Shown here: positions 35,043 to 44,736 of the stretch, piece after piece
How the letters are laid out: each line of letters starts with the position of its first letter
How positions within the stretch are numbered: position 1 is the stretch's first letter
DNA from: Virgibacillus necropolis
GTDB lineage: Bacteria > Bacillota > Bacilli > Bacillales > Amphibacillaceae
DNA length: 64,000 nucleotides
NCBI RefSeq assembly: GCF_002224365.1
Contig: NZ_CP022437.1
Location: 3,596,001 to 3,660,000, forward strand
Direction of reading: 5' to 3'
The notes under the pieces: model-generated
The model's input: the letters and a program-made list of their open reading frames with translations, nothing else
Databases searched by the model: none
What the model was told of the DNA's origin: nothing
Made by a program: the position numbers and the translations under genes

Positions 35043-36227
35043 TTATAAGAACAATCCTACTACTGTTGCTGATAAAATAGATGCTAGTGTTGCGCCGATT
35101 AATAATTTCATACCGAAACCTGATACTTCGATTGCTTTTTTGTTATCAATAGCTTGAACGGTTCCAGCAATGATCCCAATTGACGAAAAGTTTGCAAAGC
35201 TAGTTAGAAATACAGTTACAATCCCGATAGTTTTTTCTGACATACTATCAAGAATTTGCTGGAATTCAAGCATTGCAACGAACTCATTTGTTACAATTTT
35301 CGTACCCATAATCCCACCGGCTTCAATTAATTCACTTGGTGCTATACCCATCAGGAAGCCTAATGGAGCAAACACATACCCAAGAAGTTCTTGTAATGTA
35401 AAGCCTGAAAATGCAATAATCCAATTGACAAGCTCGAGTGATGCAATAAAGGCAACCAACATTGCAGCTACAATAAGTGCAATTTTACCACCATCTAGTG
35501 CACCATTACCCATCGCTTCAAAAATACTTTTGTCATTTGTAACATTTTTTATGTCAACATGATCTTCCTCTTTAGGTACCTTAACAGGAGCAATAACAGA
35601 TGCCACCATTAGCGCACTAAACATATTCAATGGTAATGCTATTAGAACATATTGCTCAGGTAATATTTGTAAATAGGCGCCTACAATTGATGCTGATACT
35701 GAGCCCATAGCTGATGCGCTAACAATATATAGACGATTTTTTTCTAAGTGGTGAAACTGTGATTTTATTGCTAGTAACGCCTCCGATTGTCCAAAAAAGA
35801 TACTATTCACAGCATTAAAAGATTCTACTTTTGGTAGTCCGGTAATCTTGGATATAAATCCACCTATATATTTTATAATTGGTGGTAGAATCCTTAAATA
35901 AGTGAGGACCGATAAAATAACAGAGAAAAAGATAATAAGTAGCAACACATCAAAGAAGAATACTGAGCCTCCCTCGTTAACTGCTACACCACCTACAATA
36001 AAATTGATCCCTACCTTCCCAAATTCAATCAACTTATTAAAGCCTGCTGAAATTCCAGTTATGATTGCTTGTCCAATTTCAGTAGTGAACATAAACCATG
36101 TTGTCAATATCTGGGCAACCAACATAACAGCTATACCACGATAATTAATATTTTTCTTATCATTTGACATCAAAAATGCCAGTCCAAGAACAACAATGAT
36201 TGCTAAAATCCCAAGAAGAATATCCAA
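35043..36227 (-). CDS. nupC: Concentrative nucleoside transporter (NupC/CNT family)
   Basis: Proton- or sodium-driven nucleoside importer, 394 residues, about eight to nine helices plus re-entrant loops. Family sequences GQSEALLAIKSQF near 148-160, SASIVGAYLQILPEQYVLIALPLN near 180 and TKIVTNEFVAMLEF near 312-325 are those that build the CNT substrate and cation site. The ATG at 36227 has a GGGAGG site upstream. It has a sigma-A promoter flanked by two TTGTAA-N4-TTACAA-like sites, so a repressor is likely. Confidence 0.92.
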   Translation of the reverse strand: MDILLGILAIIVVLGLAFLMSNDKKNINYRGIAVMLVAQILTTWFMFTTEIGQAIITGISAGFNKLIEFGKVGINFIVGGVAVNEGGSVFFFDVLLLIIFFSVILSVLTYLRILPPIIKYIGGFISKITGLPKVESFNAVNSIFFGQSEALLAIKSQFHHLEKNRLYIVSASAMGSVSASIVGAYLQILPEQYVLIALPLNMFSALMVASVIAPVKVPKEEDHVDIKNVTNDKSIFEAMGNGALDGGKIALIVAAMLVAFIASLELVNWIIAFSGFTLQELLGYVFAPLGFLMGIAPSELIEAGGIMGTKIVTNEFVAMLEFQQILDSMSEKTIGIVTVFLTSFANFSSIGIIAGTVQAIDNKKAIEVSGFGMKLLIGATLASILSATVVGLFL

Positions 36228-36263
36228 GCGTTGTAGCCTCCCTTTACATATAATCTACAAAAA

Positions 36264-36343
36264 TTGTAAATGCTTACAATTAGTTTTTCCATTAGTGATT
36301 TTACCAGGTTGTCAGACGTCATGCAAGTTAAAAATGTTTACAA
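36264..36343 (-). promoter_or_regulatory. nupC promoter flanked by two TTGTAA-N4-TTACAA-type operators
   Basis: Minus strand TTGCAT (36321-36326), 17 bases, TAAAAT (36298-36303). A perfect palindrome TTGTAAGCATTTACAA lies just downstream (36264-36279) and a second, one-half-degenerate copy TTGTAAACATTTTTAA overlaps the region upstream of the -35 (36328-36343). Two operators around one promoter suggest repression with looping. The site does not look like the B. subtilis DeoR operator as I remember it. Confidence 0.6.
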
Positions 36344-36387
36344 TTTTTCTCATTGCTTAGTACTACCCGTTTTTCATGGATTTAATT

Positions 36388-36424
36388 AAAAAAGGGCATC
36401 AACAATTTGTGGTTGCTGATGCCT
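36388..36424 (-). terminator. Terminator of the purine permease gene
   Basis: Hairpin GGCATCAgCAAC/GTTGATGCC on the minus strand followed by six T, about 25 bases past the stop codon. Confidence 0.82.
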
Positions 36425-36446
36425 TATTTCTGATATGCTACTGCTC

Positions 36447-37736
36447 TTAATGTGCTGGGAAAAAGATCATTTGCAGGATAAAAATAACTCCGAACAAATA
36501 TAATATCCAATGCACATCTTTCCCTTTACCACTGATCAATTTCAGTAAAGGGTACGTGATAAATCCAATTGAAATTCCTGTTGCAATACTAGATGTTAAC
36601 GGCATGGTTAAAATAATTGCAAACGCCGGAAATGCTTCATCAAAAGACTTCCAATTAATCCGGGCCAAGCCTTCCATCATAAAGCTTCCGACAATAATTA
36701 GTACAGGTGCTGTCATTGCTGGCAAATCAGCGATAGCTCCAATTACTGGGGAGAAAAATATAGATAGTGCAAATAATATCGCCACTACAAGCGATGTTAG
36801 ACCAGTACGTCCGCCAACCGTTACACCTGAAGTAGACTCAATATATGCCGTTGATGGACTTGTCCCAAACATAGAACCAACTGTCGTAGCAGTTGCATCG
36901 GCCATCAGCGCAGATTTTGCACGAGGAAATTTTCCATCCTTCATAAAACCAGCCTGTTCTGCTACCCCAATCATTGTTCCGGTTGTATCAAATATCGTGA
37001 CAAGTAAAAAAGCAAAAATAATCGTATAAAGACTGTTCGCAAATACACCTCCTATATCCATGTCAAAAAATACTGGTGTAGGTGGTACAGAAGTAAAACC
37101 GTTAAAATCAAGTTGGCCGGTAAAAAAACCAATAATACCAGTTATAATCATTCCAATAAATAATGCACCTTTTATGTTTCTTGCCATTAACATTAACGTA
37201 ATGAACAACCCAGCTAGCGTTAACAATGTAACTGGTTGATGTAAATCACCAAATCCAACCATTGTCGCTTCATTCGGCACTACAATGCCAGACATTTTTA
37301 ATCCTAGAAAAGCGATAAACAGTCCGATACCAGATGTAATTCCGAATTTTAAGGAAGGAGGAATTGCTTCAATTAATGTTTCGCGTAGCTGCGTTAAACT
37401 TAATAACATAAAAATAATACCAGCGATAAACACCGTACCTAAAACAACCTGATATGAGTATCCTTGCGAAGCAACAACACTCGCAAAATATGCATTCATC
37501 CCCATTCCGGGCGCAATCGCAATTGGGTAGTTTGAGAAAAATGCCATAAATAATGTTCCAACCACCGCCGATATTACAGTCGCCATAAATACCTGTTCAA
37601 ACGGTATTCCAGCACCAGAAAGAATTGCTGGGTTAACAACAACAATATAAACCATTGTAAGAAAAGTAGTAAAACCAGCTACAACTTCTGTTCGTATATT
37701 TGTATTATTTTGTTTTAATTTAAAGAGTTTATTCAT
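36447..37736 (-). CDS. Guanine/hypoxanthine permease, AzgA/PbuG-type NCS2 family
   Basis: 429 residues with 12-14 helices. The signatures are those of the AzgA branch of NCS2: NIRTEVVAGFTTFLTMVYIVVVNPAIL near 12-38, ANYPIAIAPGMGMNAYFA-like (SNYPIAIAPGMGMNAYFA) near 70-87, and FDTTGTMIGVAEQAGF near 250. B. subtilis has PbuG (hypoxanthine/guanine) and PbuO of this group. The ATG at 37736 has AAGGTG 6 bases upstream; a GTG 9 bases earlier is less likely. A sigma-A promoter is present, but I see no purine-riboswitch core in the leader. Confidence 0.88.
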   Translation of the reverse strand: MNKLFKLKQNNTNIRTEVVAGFTTFLTMVYIVVVNPAILSGAGIPFEQVFMATVISAVVGTLFMAFFSNYPIAIAPGMGMNAYFASVVASQGYSYQVVLGTVFIAGIIFMLLSLTQLRETLIEAIPPSLKFGITSGIGLFIAFLGLKMSGIVVPNEATMVGFGDLHQPVTLLTLAGLFITLMLMARNIKGALFIGMIITGIIGFFTGQLDFNGFTSVPPTPVFFDMDIGGVFANSLYTIIFAFLLVTIFDTTGTMIGVAEQAGFMKDGKFPRAKSALMADATATTVGSMFGTSPSTAYIESTSGVTVGGRTGLTSLVVAILFALSIFFSPVIGAIADLPAMTAPVLIIVGSFMMEGLARINWKSFDEAFPAFAIILTMPLTSSIATGISIGFITYPLLKLISGKGKDVHWILYLFGVIFILQMIFFPAH

Positions 37737-37779
37737 TATGTACACCTTGCTTTCCGAATATAAATAATCAACCTATATC

Positions 37780-37808
37780 ATAATATTCGTTTTTAGCTGT
37801 TTTCGCAA
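37780..37808 (-). promoter_or_regulatory. Sigma-A promoter of the purine permease gene
   Basis: Minus strand TTGCGA (37803-37808), 17 bases, TATTAT (37780-37785), about 45 bases before the start codon. Confidence 0.6.
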
Positions 37809-37928
37809 TAGATTTGATGGAAGTTTTATAGAAACGTTATTCTTCGAGTGACATGCGCATAATTAACCAACCCTCATAGAAGTTATATCCCATGAAAATT
37901 TATCCATCAGCTACACTCGTAGTACAAT

Positions 37929-37967
37929 AAAAAAACTCGTTATGGCGCTCAGCCATAACGAGTTTTT
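37929..37967 (-). terminator. Terminator of the odhAB operon
   Basis: Perfect 16-base stem AAAAACTCGTTATGGC/GCCATAACGAGTTTTT with a five-base loop, 10 bases past the odhB stop; T-runs on both strands. Confidence 0.93.
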
Positions 37968-37976
37968 ATTCCCTTA

Positions 37977-39245
37977 CTATCCTTCTAACAGTAAATCATA
38001 TGGATCTTCAAGTAGTTGTTTAATACGAACTAAAAATTGTACTGCTTCTTTTCCATCAACAACACGGTGGTCATAGGACAACGCAAGATACATCATTGGA
38101 CGAACTTCAATCGAATCATCTGGCATTACCATTGCTCGTTTGATGATGTTATGCATTCCAAGAATACCAACCTGTGGAGCGTTTAGAATTGGTGTTGATA
38201 ACATAGAACCAAATGTCCCGCCGTTTGTGATAGTGAATGTTCCACCTTGTAAATCGTTCATTTGTAATTCTTTATTCTGCGCTTTCTTACCTAAGTTTCC
38301 AATCTCACGTTCAACACCTGCAAAATCAAGGCGATCTGCGTCACGAACTACTGGAACTACTAGTCCTTCATCTGTTGATACTGCAATACCAATGTCATAG
38401 AATTTTTTCAATACTAGTTCTTTTCCTTGAATTTCTGCGTTAATTAATGGAAATTCCTTCAATGCGCCAACTACTGCTTTTGTGAAAAATGACATAAATC
38501 CTAATTTCACATCGTGTTTCTTTAAGAAATTATCTTTCCGTTTACTACGTAAGTTCATAACAGCTGTCATATCTACTTCATTAAAGGTAGTTAACATTGC
38601 CGACTCATGTTGAACTTCTACAAGACGTTTTGCAATTGTTTGACGACGACGAGACATTTTAACACGTTCTACCGGCTTATCAAACTCAGTTTTTTCAGAG
38701 CTCTTCGATTGTTCCTTTTTAGCTGATTTTTCTTCCTTTTTATCAGAAGATCCCTTAGTTGCTGCATCAACATCTTCAGGACGAATACGGCCCAGTGGAT
38801 CACGAGGGCTGATTGAGCTTAAATCAATGCCTAACTCACGTGCACGCTTTCTCGCCGCAGGAGATGCAATTACATCTTGCTTACCTTCGTCTGATTTTTC
38901 TTCTTTCTTTGGAGATTCTTTTTGTTCCTGTTTAGGTGATTGCTCTTTTTTCTCTTCTTTCGGTTCTTCTTTTGGTGCTTCTTCCTCAGAAGTTTCGCCA
39001 CCAGCTTCCCCATTCTCATCTACTTTGGCGATAATATCCCCAACTTCAACATCTTCGCCTTCTTCGCTTACGATTTCTACTAGAACACCTGCGAAATCTG
39101 AGTTGACTTCCACGTTTACCTTCTCTGTTTCTAATTCAACAACTGGATCGCCTTTTTCAATTTTATCGCCTTTTTTAACTAACCATTCGGCAATAGTTCC
39201 TTCTGTAATAGATTCTGCAAGCTCTGGTATCTTAATTTCTTTCAC
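37977..39245 (-). CDS. odhB: Dihydrolipoyl succinyltransferase, E2 of 2-oxoglutarate dehydrogenase
   Basis: 422 residues. The N-terminal lipoyl domain (about 1-75) carries the lipoylated lysine in [10 protein letters not shown] near residue 42. A charged Glu/Lys linker follows to about 115, then the E3-binding domain ([16 protein letters not shown] near 128) and the catalytic domain from about 190, with the active-site motif [16 protein letters not shown] near 392. It starts with GTG at 39245, overlapping the odhA end by 14 bases and preceded by AAGGAGGAG inside odhA, so it is translationally coupled. It completes the TCA-cycle complex with odhA; the E3 gene is not in this window. Confidence 0.94.
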   Translation of the reverse strand: MKEIKIPELAESITEGTIAEWLVKKGDKIEKGDPVVELETEKVNVEVNSDFAGVLVEIVSEEGEDVEVGDIIAKVDENGEAGGETSEEEAPKEEPKEEKKEQSPKQEQKESPKKEEKSDEGKQDVIASPAARKRARELGIDLSSISPRDPLGRIRPEDVDAATKGSSDKKEEKSAKKEQSKSSEKTEFDKPVERVKMSRRRQTIAKRLVEVQHESAMLTTFNEVDMTAVMNLRSKRKDNFLKKHDVKLGFMSFFTKAVVGALKEFPLINAEIQGKELVLKKFYDIGIAVSTDEGLVVPVVRDADRLDFAGVEREIGNLGKKAQNKELQMNDLQGGTFTITNGGTFGSMLSTPILNAPQVGILGMHNIIKRAMVMPDDSIEVRPMMYLALSYDHRVVDGKEAVQFLVRIKQLLEDPYDLLLEG

Positions 39246-42096
39246 TGGAATCTCCTCCTTCTAACGGTTGTATCGCTTTTTGTACGAGTTGTCTTTGCTC
39301 TGTTTTATGCACATTCGGTATGCCGCCAGCTGGAGATGAACGTCTCGGACGGCCAATATAGCGTAATGATTGACCTTCTTGCAATAAATCTCTTAGGAAA
39401 TCATCAACGAATTCCCAAGCCCCCATATTTTTTGGTTCTTCTTGCACCCAAACAATTTCCTCTATACTAGGTAGCTCTTTTAATTCTTTCTCTAGTTCCT
39501 TTGCAGGGAAAGGATAAATTTGCTCAAGACGCAGCGCTCGTAGCCATTCAAAGCTTTCCTCTGAATTTTCAATAGCTTCTTCGATATCAACCATAACTTT
39601 ACCGCTACCAATTAGTAAGCGTGTTGCATTTTTCTTACTTACCTTTAATTTAGGCTGCTGTCGTAGTGGCTGAAATTTTCCTTCTGTGAATTCCTTTGCT
39701 TCTGATGCAACCCGTTGATTACGTAACAAGCTTTTTGGAGTCATTAAAATTAATGGTCTTGCTTCCTCACGAGCACGCATCGCAGCTTGACGACGAATTA
39801 AATGGAAGAATTGTGCAGATGACGTCACATTCGCAACAATCCAGTTATTCTCTGCTCCTAGCTGCAGAAAACGCTCCAACCGTGCACTTGAGTGCTCTGG
39901 TCCTTGACCTTCATATCCATGAGGGAGCAACATAATCATGTTTGATTTCTCGCCCCATTTTGCACGACTAGCTGAAATAAATTGGTCAAAAATCACTTGA
40001 CCAGCATTCGCAAAGTCGCCAAACTGTGCTTCCCAAAGGACTAGAGTATTCGGTGCATGTACACTATATCCATATTCAAAGCCTAATACTCCAGCCTCAG
40101 ATAATGGGCTATTACGAACATCAAATGAAGCACTTATCCCTTCGAGCCCATGCATCAAGCAATATTTTTCATTCGTTTTAGTATCATGGACAACAACGTG
40201 ACGATGCGCAAATGTACCGCGCTCGGTATCCTGTCCAGCAAGACGGATTGGGATACCATCATTTAAAATAGATGCATATGCCAATGCCTCACCAGCACCC
40301 CAGTCAGCTTTGTTTCCTTCTTCTAAAACGTTTTCACGGCGCTTCAGGATTTTTTCAAGCTTTTTAAAACCATTAAATCCTTCTGGACGATTTAACAGAT
40401 CTTTATTTAATGCTTTTAATGTATCTAATGGAACGGCTGTCTCAAATTGATCAAGCCCATTCTTTAATACATTAGGCATATTTTGCGCTTCGGCAGCACC
40501 GCTTTTATTCTCTTTCATACTGTCGTAAATACCACGTAAGCTTTCCTCGACTTGATTCATTATCTTCTTGAATCCTTCTTCATCAATCGTACCTTTTTCC
40601 TTCAATACCGCAGCAAAAACATTAACGGCTGTAGGATGTTCATCAATATCCTGATAAAGAAGTGGTTGCGTTGTTCTTGGCTCATCCATTTCGTTGTGGC
40701 CATAACGGCGATAACCAACCAAATCGATTAAGATATCTTTATGGAATCTTTGGCGATACTCGTAGGCAATCTTAATTGCTGAAATACATGCGATTGGATC
40801 ATCCGCATTTACATGAATGATTGGGATTTCAAATCCTTTGGCCAAATCACTAGCATAACGAGTTGAGCGCCCATCTTCTTGATTGGTTGTATACCCAACA
40901 AGATTGTTTGCAATTATATGAAGTGTTCCACCAGTTTGATATCCTGGTAGGCCACTTAAGTTTAAAGATTCAGCGACCACACCTTCTCCAATAAAAGCAG
41001 CATCACCATGAATAACTACTGGAAATGCTTTGTTCGTATCCTGTTTTGGATAACCAGATGCGGAACGGTCATCCTGTGCAGCACGTGCAAAACCTTCTAC
41101 AACAGGGTTTACAAACTCTAAGTGGGATGGGTTATGTGCTAGGGTAATACTTGTTGTTGTATCGTCACCATCTTTGACATCTTTCGTTGCGCCAAAGTGA
41201 TATTTCACGTCACCAGTCCAACCATAATTAATACCCGTTGATCCTTCTGAAGGAACCAACTCTTTATCTGGTGAGTGATGGAATTCAGAAAAAATCTTGT
41301 CATATGGTTTTCCTAATACATGGGCAAGCACACTTAAACGTCCACGATGCGCCATTCCCATCATAATATGTTCAATTTTGTCGCGTGTCGCATACTTAAC
41401 AATCCGGTCTAACATAGGAACCATTGATTCCAGACCTTCAATTGAAAAGCGCTTTTGCCCAACAAATGTCTTTTGCAGGAATCCTTCAAAACCTTCAACA
41501 TGCGCAAGACGCTCTAGCAATTGTGTCTTTTCATTATCAGAAAGAGACATACGCGCATCTCCAGCTTCAATTAATTCCATTAACCATTTACGTTCCGCGT
41601 CATTGTTCACATGATCAAACTCAAATGTAATCGTTCCAGAATAGTATCTTTTCAGTTTCGTTACTACATCATAGCCATTGTCAACACCACTTGGGGCATT
41701 CTCCCATAACCATACTGCAGGAATACTTTTTAAATCATTTTCATCTAATCCATATGCTTTTGGATTAACTAGCTCAGATTTACGTTGTTTCTTGAGTCCT
41801 ACTGGGTATATATCTGCCTCCAAATGACCATAACGACGAATAGCCTCAACAAGTTTCATAGCTGAGGTTAGTTTCTTTACATCGTTTATGGAAGTAGATG
41901 TTTCTGTTGCTTGAACTACATCATTAGTTGGATGCACCCAGTCAGGGGCTCCATGCTGTTCAAAAACTTCTTTTAAAGATGGATCAACTGATTCCGGATC
42001 CTCCTTAAACAGGTCATATTGCTCTTCCACATACCCAATGTTTGGACCATAAAATTTATCCCAGAATCTTCTACTCGATTCTTCATGCTGTGCCAC
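39232..42096 (-). CDS. odhA: 2-oxoglutarate dehydrogenase E1 component
   Basis: Thiamine-diphosphate enzyme that decarboxylates 2-oxoglutarate and transfers succinyl to the E2 lipoyl group. About 954 residues. Visible marks: [16 protein letters not shown] near 248, [14 protein letters not shown] near 358 (ThDP/Mg site), [13 protein letters not shown] near 465 and the transketolase-like half from about 590 ([13 protein letters not shown]). The start is placed at the GTG at 42096, which has GGGGGT 7 bases upstream; an ATG at 42111 in the same frame lacks a well-spaced site and is the alternative. It forms a two-gene operon with odhB. Confidence 0.93.
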   Translation of the reverse strand: MAQHEESSRRFWDKFYGPNIGYVEEQYDLFKEDPESVDPSLKEVFEQHGAPDWVHPTNDVVQATETSTSINDVKKLTSAMKLVEAIRRYGHLEADIYPVGLKKQRKSELVNPKAYGLDENDLKSIPAVWLWENAPSGVDNGYDVVTKLKRYYSGTITFEFDHVNNDAERKWLMELIEAGDARMSLSDNEKTQLLERLAHVEGFEGFLQKTFVGQKRFSIEGLESMVPMLDRIVKYATRDKIEHIMMGMAHRGRLSVLAHVLGKPYDKIFSEFHHSPDKELVPSEGSTGINYGWTGDVKYHFGATKDVKDGDDTTTSITLAHNPSHLEFVNPVVEGFARAAQDDRSASGYPKQDTNKAFPVVIHGDAAFIGEGVVAESLNLSGLPGYQTGGTLHIIANNLVGYTTNQEDGRSTRYASDLAKGFEIPIIHVNADDPIACISAIKIAYEYRQRFHKDILIDLVGYRRYGHNEMDEPRTTQPLLYQDIDEHPTAVNVFAAVLKEKGTIDEEGFKKIMNQVEESLRGIYDSMKENKSGAAEAQNMPNVLKNGLDQFETAVPLDTLKALNKDLLNRPEGFNGFKKLEKILKRRENVLEEGNKADWGAGEALAYASILNDGIPIRLAGQDTERGTFAHRHVVVHDTKTNEKYCLMHGLEGISASFDVRNSPLSEAGVLGFEYGYSVHAPNTLVLWEAQFGDFANAGQVIFDQFISASRAKWGEKSNMIMLLPHGYEGQGPEHSSARLERFLQLGAENNWIVANVTSSAQFFHLIRRQAAMRAREEARPLILMTPKSLLRNQRVASEAKEFTEGKFQPLRQQPKLKVSKKNATRLLIGSGKVMVDIEEAIENSEESFEWLRALRLEQIYPFPAKELEKELKELPSIEEIVWVQEEPKNMGAWEFVDDFLRDLLQEGQSLRYIGRPRRSSPAGGIPNVHKTEQRQLVQKAIQPLEGGDSSERN

Positions 42097-42312
42097 GTCA
42101 TATACCCCCATTAGAAGTTAACTTTCTCCGTTCACCAACGGCTTTTTAGATTCAGTATTCATTATAGAACTGTCATGCGACTTCATCAACTAATATACCC
42201 TATTTTATGTCGATAAACAATCAAGGTTGTTGACTCTTCTAAATTTTAATTAAAAATAACGATCCATTCAGTGCATACTTTGAGACATTTTAGCTAAAAT
42301 TATCACGAATGG

Positions 42313-42341
42313 TTCACATTTTAAAATGAATAGGCTATAAT
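42313..42341 (+). promoter_or_regulatory. Sigma-A promoter of the small membrane peptide gene
   Basis: TTCACA (42313-42318), 17 bases, TATAAT (42336-42341), about 58 bases before the ATG at 42400. Only one base differs from the consensus -35. Confidence 0.75.
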
Positions 42342-42399
42342 AAAGACATTCAACTATAACATAATGATTACATACAGAATTTAAAGGAGGCCAAATAGC

Positions 42400-42507
42400 A
42401 TGACAATGGACTTAGCCTTATTATTAGGAGTAAGCATTACATTTATTATTTCTTGTTTTACTGCAGGTCATGATGCAAAACCAGGAATATCTAGAAAAAA
42501 TCAATAA
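42400..42507 (+). CDS. 35-residue single-helix membrane peptide, unknown function
   Basis: A short ORF with a full set of expression signals: a near-consensus promoter, an AAAGGAGG site 9 bases before the ATG, and a strong terminator. The peptide begins MTMDLALLLGVSITF and continues with IISCFTAGHDAKP, then a basic tail (ISRKNQ). One hydrophobic helix spans residues 4-22, with the positive tail predicted inside. I do not recognise a family. It is divergent from odhA and convergent with trmL. Confidence 0.65.
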   Translation: MTMDLALLLGVSITFIISCFTAGHDAKPGISRKNQ

Positions 42508-42538
42508 AAAACCGTCATGCGCGCATGACGGTTTTTTA
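42506..42538. terminator. Bidirectional terminator after the small membrane peptide gene
   Basis: Perfect stem AAAACCGTCATGC/GCATGACGGTTTT with A- and T-runs on both sides. It also lies downstream of trmL on the opposite strand. Confidence 0.92.
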
Positions 42539-42566
42539 TTAACTACCATTAGCTATTGATAAAAAT

Positions 42567-43040
42567 TTAAGTCAAATTCGAAAACCCTTGCTGCCTTAGT
42601 GCTTCATAAATAATAATTGCAGCAGTATTAGACAAATTCAACGACCTTACTTTATCATTCATATGAATACGAAGGCACTTATCCTCTTTTCCTTCCAATA
42701 AATACTTTGGAATGCCATCGGTTTCCCTTCCAAATACAAAAAACAAATCTTCACCACTATTACTATAATCATAGTCGGTATAATGCTTTGTTCCAAAGTT
42801 CTCAATGTAATAATAATTACCACGTGGATATGTATGATAAAATTCTTCAATTGATTCATACTCATGAATGTCGACGTGTTTCCAATAGTCTAGACCTGCT
42901 CGTTTCAGCATTTTATCTTCTGTTGAAAAACCTAGTGGATGGATTAAATGTAAGGTTGTATCTGTTGCCAAGCAGGTTCTAGCTATATTACCTGTGTTAG
43001 CAGGAATTTCTGGTTGAAAAAGTACTACATGTAAACTCAC
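42567..43040 (-). CDS. trmL: tRNA (cytidine/uridine-2'-O-)-methyltransferase TrmL
   Basis: SPOUT-class enzyme that 2'-O-methylates the wobble base of tRNA-Leu, 157 residues, standard length. The knot motifs are present: N-terminal LFQPEIPANTGNIARTC (9-25), FVFGRETDGIP near 102 and the C-terminal RSLNLSNTAAIIIYEALRQQ near 132. The start is GTG at 43040 with AGGAG 8 bases upstream. Single-gene unit; a dispersed repeat separates it from the upstream amidase gene. Confidence 0.93.
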   Translation of the reverse strand: MSLHVVLFQPEIPANTGNIARTCLATDTTLHLIHPLGFSTEDKMLKRAGLDYWKHVDIHEYESIEEFYHTYPRGNYYYIENFGTKHYTDYDYSNSGEDLFFVFGRETDGIPKYLLEGKEDKCLRIHMNDKVRSLNLSNTAAIIIYEALRQQGFSNLT

Positions 43041-43063
43041 AACTCATTCTCCTTATAGTGTAT

Positions 43064-43205
43064 GTTCAAAAAGTCGCCGAATTAGAAATAAGAAGGTCGA
43101 GGCACGAGAGTTTTGAGGACCGGAATGTATGCCCTTAATACGTGAGGACCAGAAAAACCGAGTAACGAAGAGATTCGCCATTTATCATTTGGTGACTTTT
43201 TGAAC
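43064..43205. repeat. GTTCAAAAAGTC repeat, copy 2 (142 bp)
   Basis: Same ends, length and orientation as copy 1 (GTTCAAAAAGTCGCC ... GTGACTTTTTGAAC), with interior marks AATTAGAAATAAGAAGG, GAGAGTTTTGAGGACCGG and TTAATACGTGAGGACCAG. It lies between the amidase stop and the trmL start, both on the minus strand. Confidence 0.92.
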
Positions 43206-43241
43206 ATCCTCTTCTAAATTAATAACAATATAAGTATACCA

Positions 43242-44087
43242 TCACTCACCAATCCGGAAAAACTTATATGCTATATTTGGTGTGTAGGCAGTAGAATCCT
43301 CGTACGACCAGTACCGATTTCGGCTATTAGATGTATGTGCATTTACAAATGGTTCACCATTTCCGTCCTTAGCTACGACAATCGTGTTATGGTCAAATCT
43401 ACCATTACCTTGAAAATCATAGCAAATGACATCGCCTGGAATAAGATCAGTTGCCGCTTCCATTTCTTTACCTTTTAGCCCAGATGTTGAACCACTTAGA
43501 TACCATCTTAGGGAATGAGCAACAGCCCAACTAAAGCTCCAGCTAGCAGAGTTGTACCACCATCCCTTACTTCGATCTTGCCCTCCTGTCATCGGTGCTC
43601 CTCCAGCATGCAAGCATTGCGATACATAATTGGTGCAATCCACATCAAACTTTCGATAAGCAGGATTGTAGCTATTCCACCAATGATTTGCATACTTTAC
43701 AGCGGCAAGCCGGTCATAACCGAATCGACTTTCATCTACATTTCGTTCCAACATTTCAGACTTCACAGGTGATGTGGCTTGTTCTGAAACTATACTAAGT
43801 TCTTTATGATTACTAATGGTATCGTTCTCTAATTGAAACTGGTATGGAATAGATTGTTCTTCAAAATAAAAATTATCCGCTTGCTTCATTAATATTTTTA
43901 AATGTAGAACATAATCGATTTGCTTTGTATTCCCATAACGTAGCTCTTGGTACAAATGACCCTCACCCTGAATACGGACAATCGATACGTTTCTTCTTTG
44001 ACAAAGTACCTTTTTTCTTGTCCACCAATTTTCTTCCTGCTGCTCCTTTTGAAAAAAGTCCTCCCAAAAGTTCACCAATATGTCCAT
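43242..44087 (-). CDS. Putative amidase-domain protein (YhbB-like)
   Basis: 281 residues. The N-terminal 110 residues are helical/beta and of unknown role; the C-terminal half, from about 122, is the putative amidase domain (amidase_6 type): YDRLAAVKYANHWWNSYNP, then DCTNYVSQCLHAGG with the likely nucleophilic cysteine near 150, GWWYNSASWSFSWAVA, GDVICYDFQGNGRFDHNTIVV with the likely histidine, and HTSNSRNRYWS. There is no signal peptide, so the site of action is unclear; family members in spore formers are often wall- or spore-associated. Activity is inferred from the family only. Confidence 0.8.
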   Translation of the reverse strand: MDILVNFWEDFFQKEQQEENWWTRKKVLCQRRNVSIVRIQGEGHLYQELRYGNTKQIDYVLHLKILMKQADNFYFEEQSIPYQFQLENDTISNHKELSIVSEQATSPVKSEMLERNVDESRFGYDRLAAVKYANHWWNSYNPAYRKFDVDCTNYVSQCLHAGGAPMTGGQDRSKGWWYNSASWSFSWAVAHSLRWYLSGSTSGLKGKEMEAATDLIPGDVICYDFQGNGRFDHNTIVVAKDGNGEPFVNAHTSNSRNRYWSYEDSTAYTPNIAYKFFRIGE

Positions 44088-44190
44088 GAATAATCCCTCC
44101 CCATATTAGTTTATGAGAGAGGGCTTGTTTAAATTGATAAAAGAATTGCACCCGCTGTAAAAAGTGGTACTGTTATGACTCACCCCGATT

Positions 44191-44721
44191 TTAAAAGGTT
44201 CCAACTGCTTGCTTTTCATGCGCAAGTAAGTATTCCTTCTTATCAAGACCACCATTGTATCCAACCATTTTCCCGTTCGTACCAATTACTCTGTGACAGG
44301 GCACAATAATGGAGAAAGGGTTTTTATTTACCGCTCCGCCTACTGCTCGAACTGCTTTTGGATTACCGATTGCGACAGCTATGTCCTTGTATGATTTTGT
44401 CTCGCCATATGGAATGGTTTCAACTAACGCTTGCCACACCTTTTGTTGAAAAGGTGTTCCATGAAATTCAAATTCGAGGGAAAATTCTCTGTTCTGTTTA
44501 TTAAAATATGTTTGCAGTTCCTTTTTGGCAAGTACTACTTTTTCAGGAGAATGAACAAATCTAACATCGCCAAAGTAACTGGCGACCCACTTGTTCATCT
44601 GGTCGCTTCTTCTATCCATTTCGCCATATTCAATTCGAACAAGTTTTTCTCCATTGCTTATAAGAGTAAGAGTTCCAATTGGAGAATCCATTTCATCGTA
44701 ATAAAGTTGTACATCAGCCAT
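44191..44721 (-). CDS. ogt: Methylated-DNA-[protein]-cysteine S-methyltransferase
   Basis: Suicide repair enzyme that removes alkyl groups from O6-alkylguanine. 176 residues. The acceptor cysteine is C142 in IIVPCHRVIG; the helix-turn-helix and Arg finger lie near 110-128 (SYKDIAVAIGNPKAVRAVG), and the C-terminal GYNGGLDKKEYLLAHE motif is intact. The ATG at 44721 is 7 bases from GGGAGG; the neighbouring ATG at 44724 is possible. It begins 15 bases after queG on the same strand, so the two are probably one transcript. Confidence 0.92.
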   Translation of the reverse strand: MADVQLYYDEMDSPIGTLTLISNGEKLVRIEYGEMDRRSDQMNKWVASYFGDVRFVHSPEKVVLAKKELQTYFNKQNREFSLEFEFHGTPFQQKVWQALVETIPYGETKSYKDIAVAIGNPKAVRAVGGAVNKNPFSIIVPCHRVIGTNGKMVGYNGGLDKKEYLLAHEKQAVGTF

Positions 44722-44736
44722 CATTTTCCCTCCCAT

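Noticed and set aside
36556-37029. 157-residue plus-strand frame inside the purine permease gene
   Set aside because: Complementary-strand shadow of a membrane protein, no ribosome site, and the minus-strand frame is a clear permease.
37737-37930. Purine riboswitch before the NCS2 permease gene
   Set aside because: The conserved purine-aptamer loops could not be found in either orientation; only a plain sigma-A promoter is visible.
42097-42111. ATG at 42111 as the odhA start
   Set aside because: No well-spaced ribosome site precedes it, whereas the GTG at 42096 has GGGGGT 7 bases upstream. Five residues are at stake and the question is not closed.
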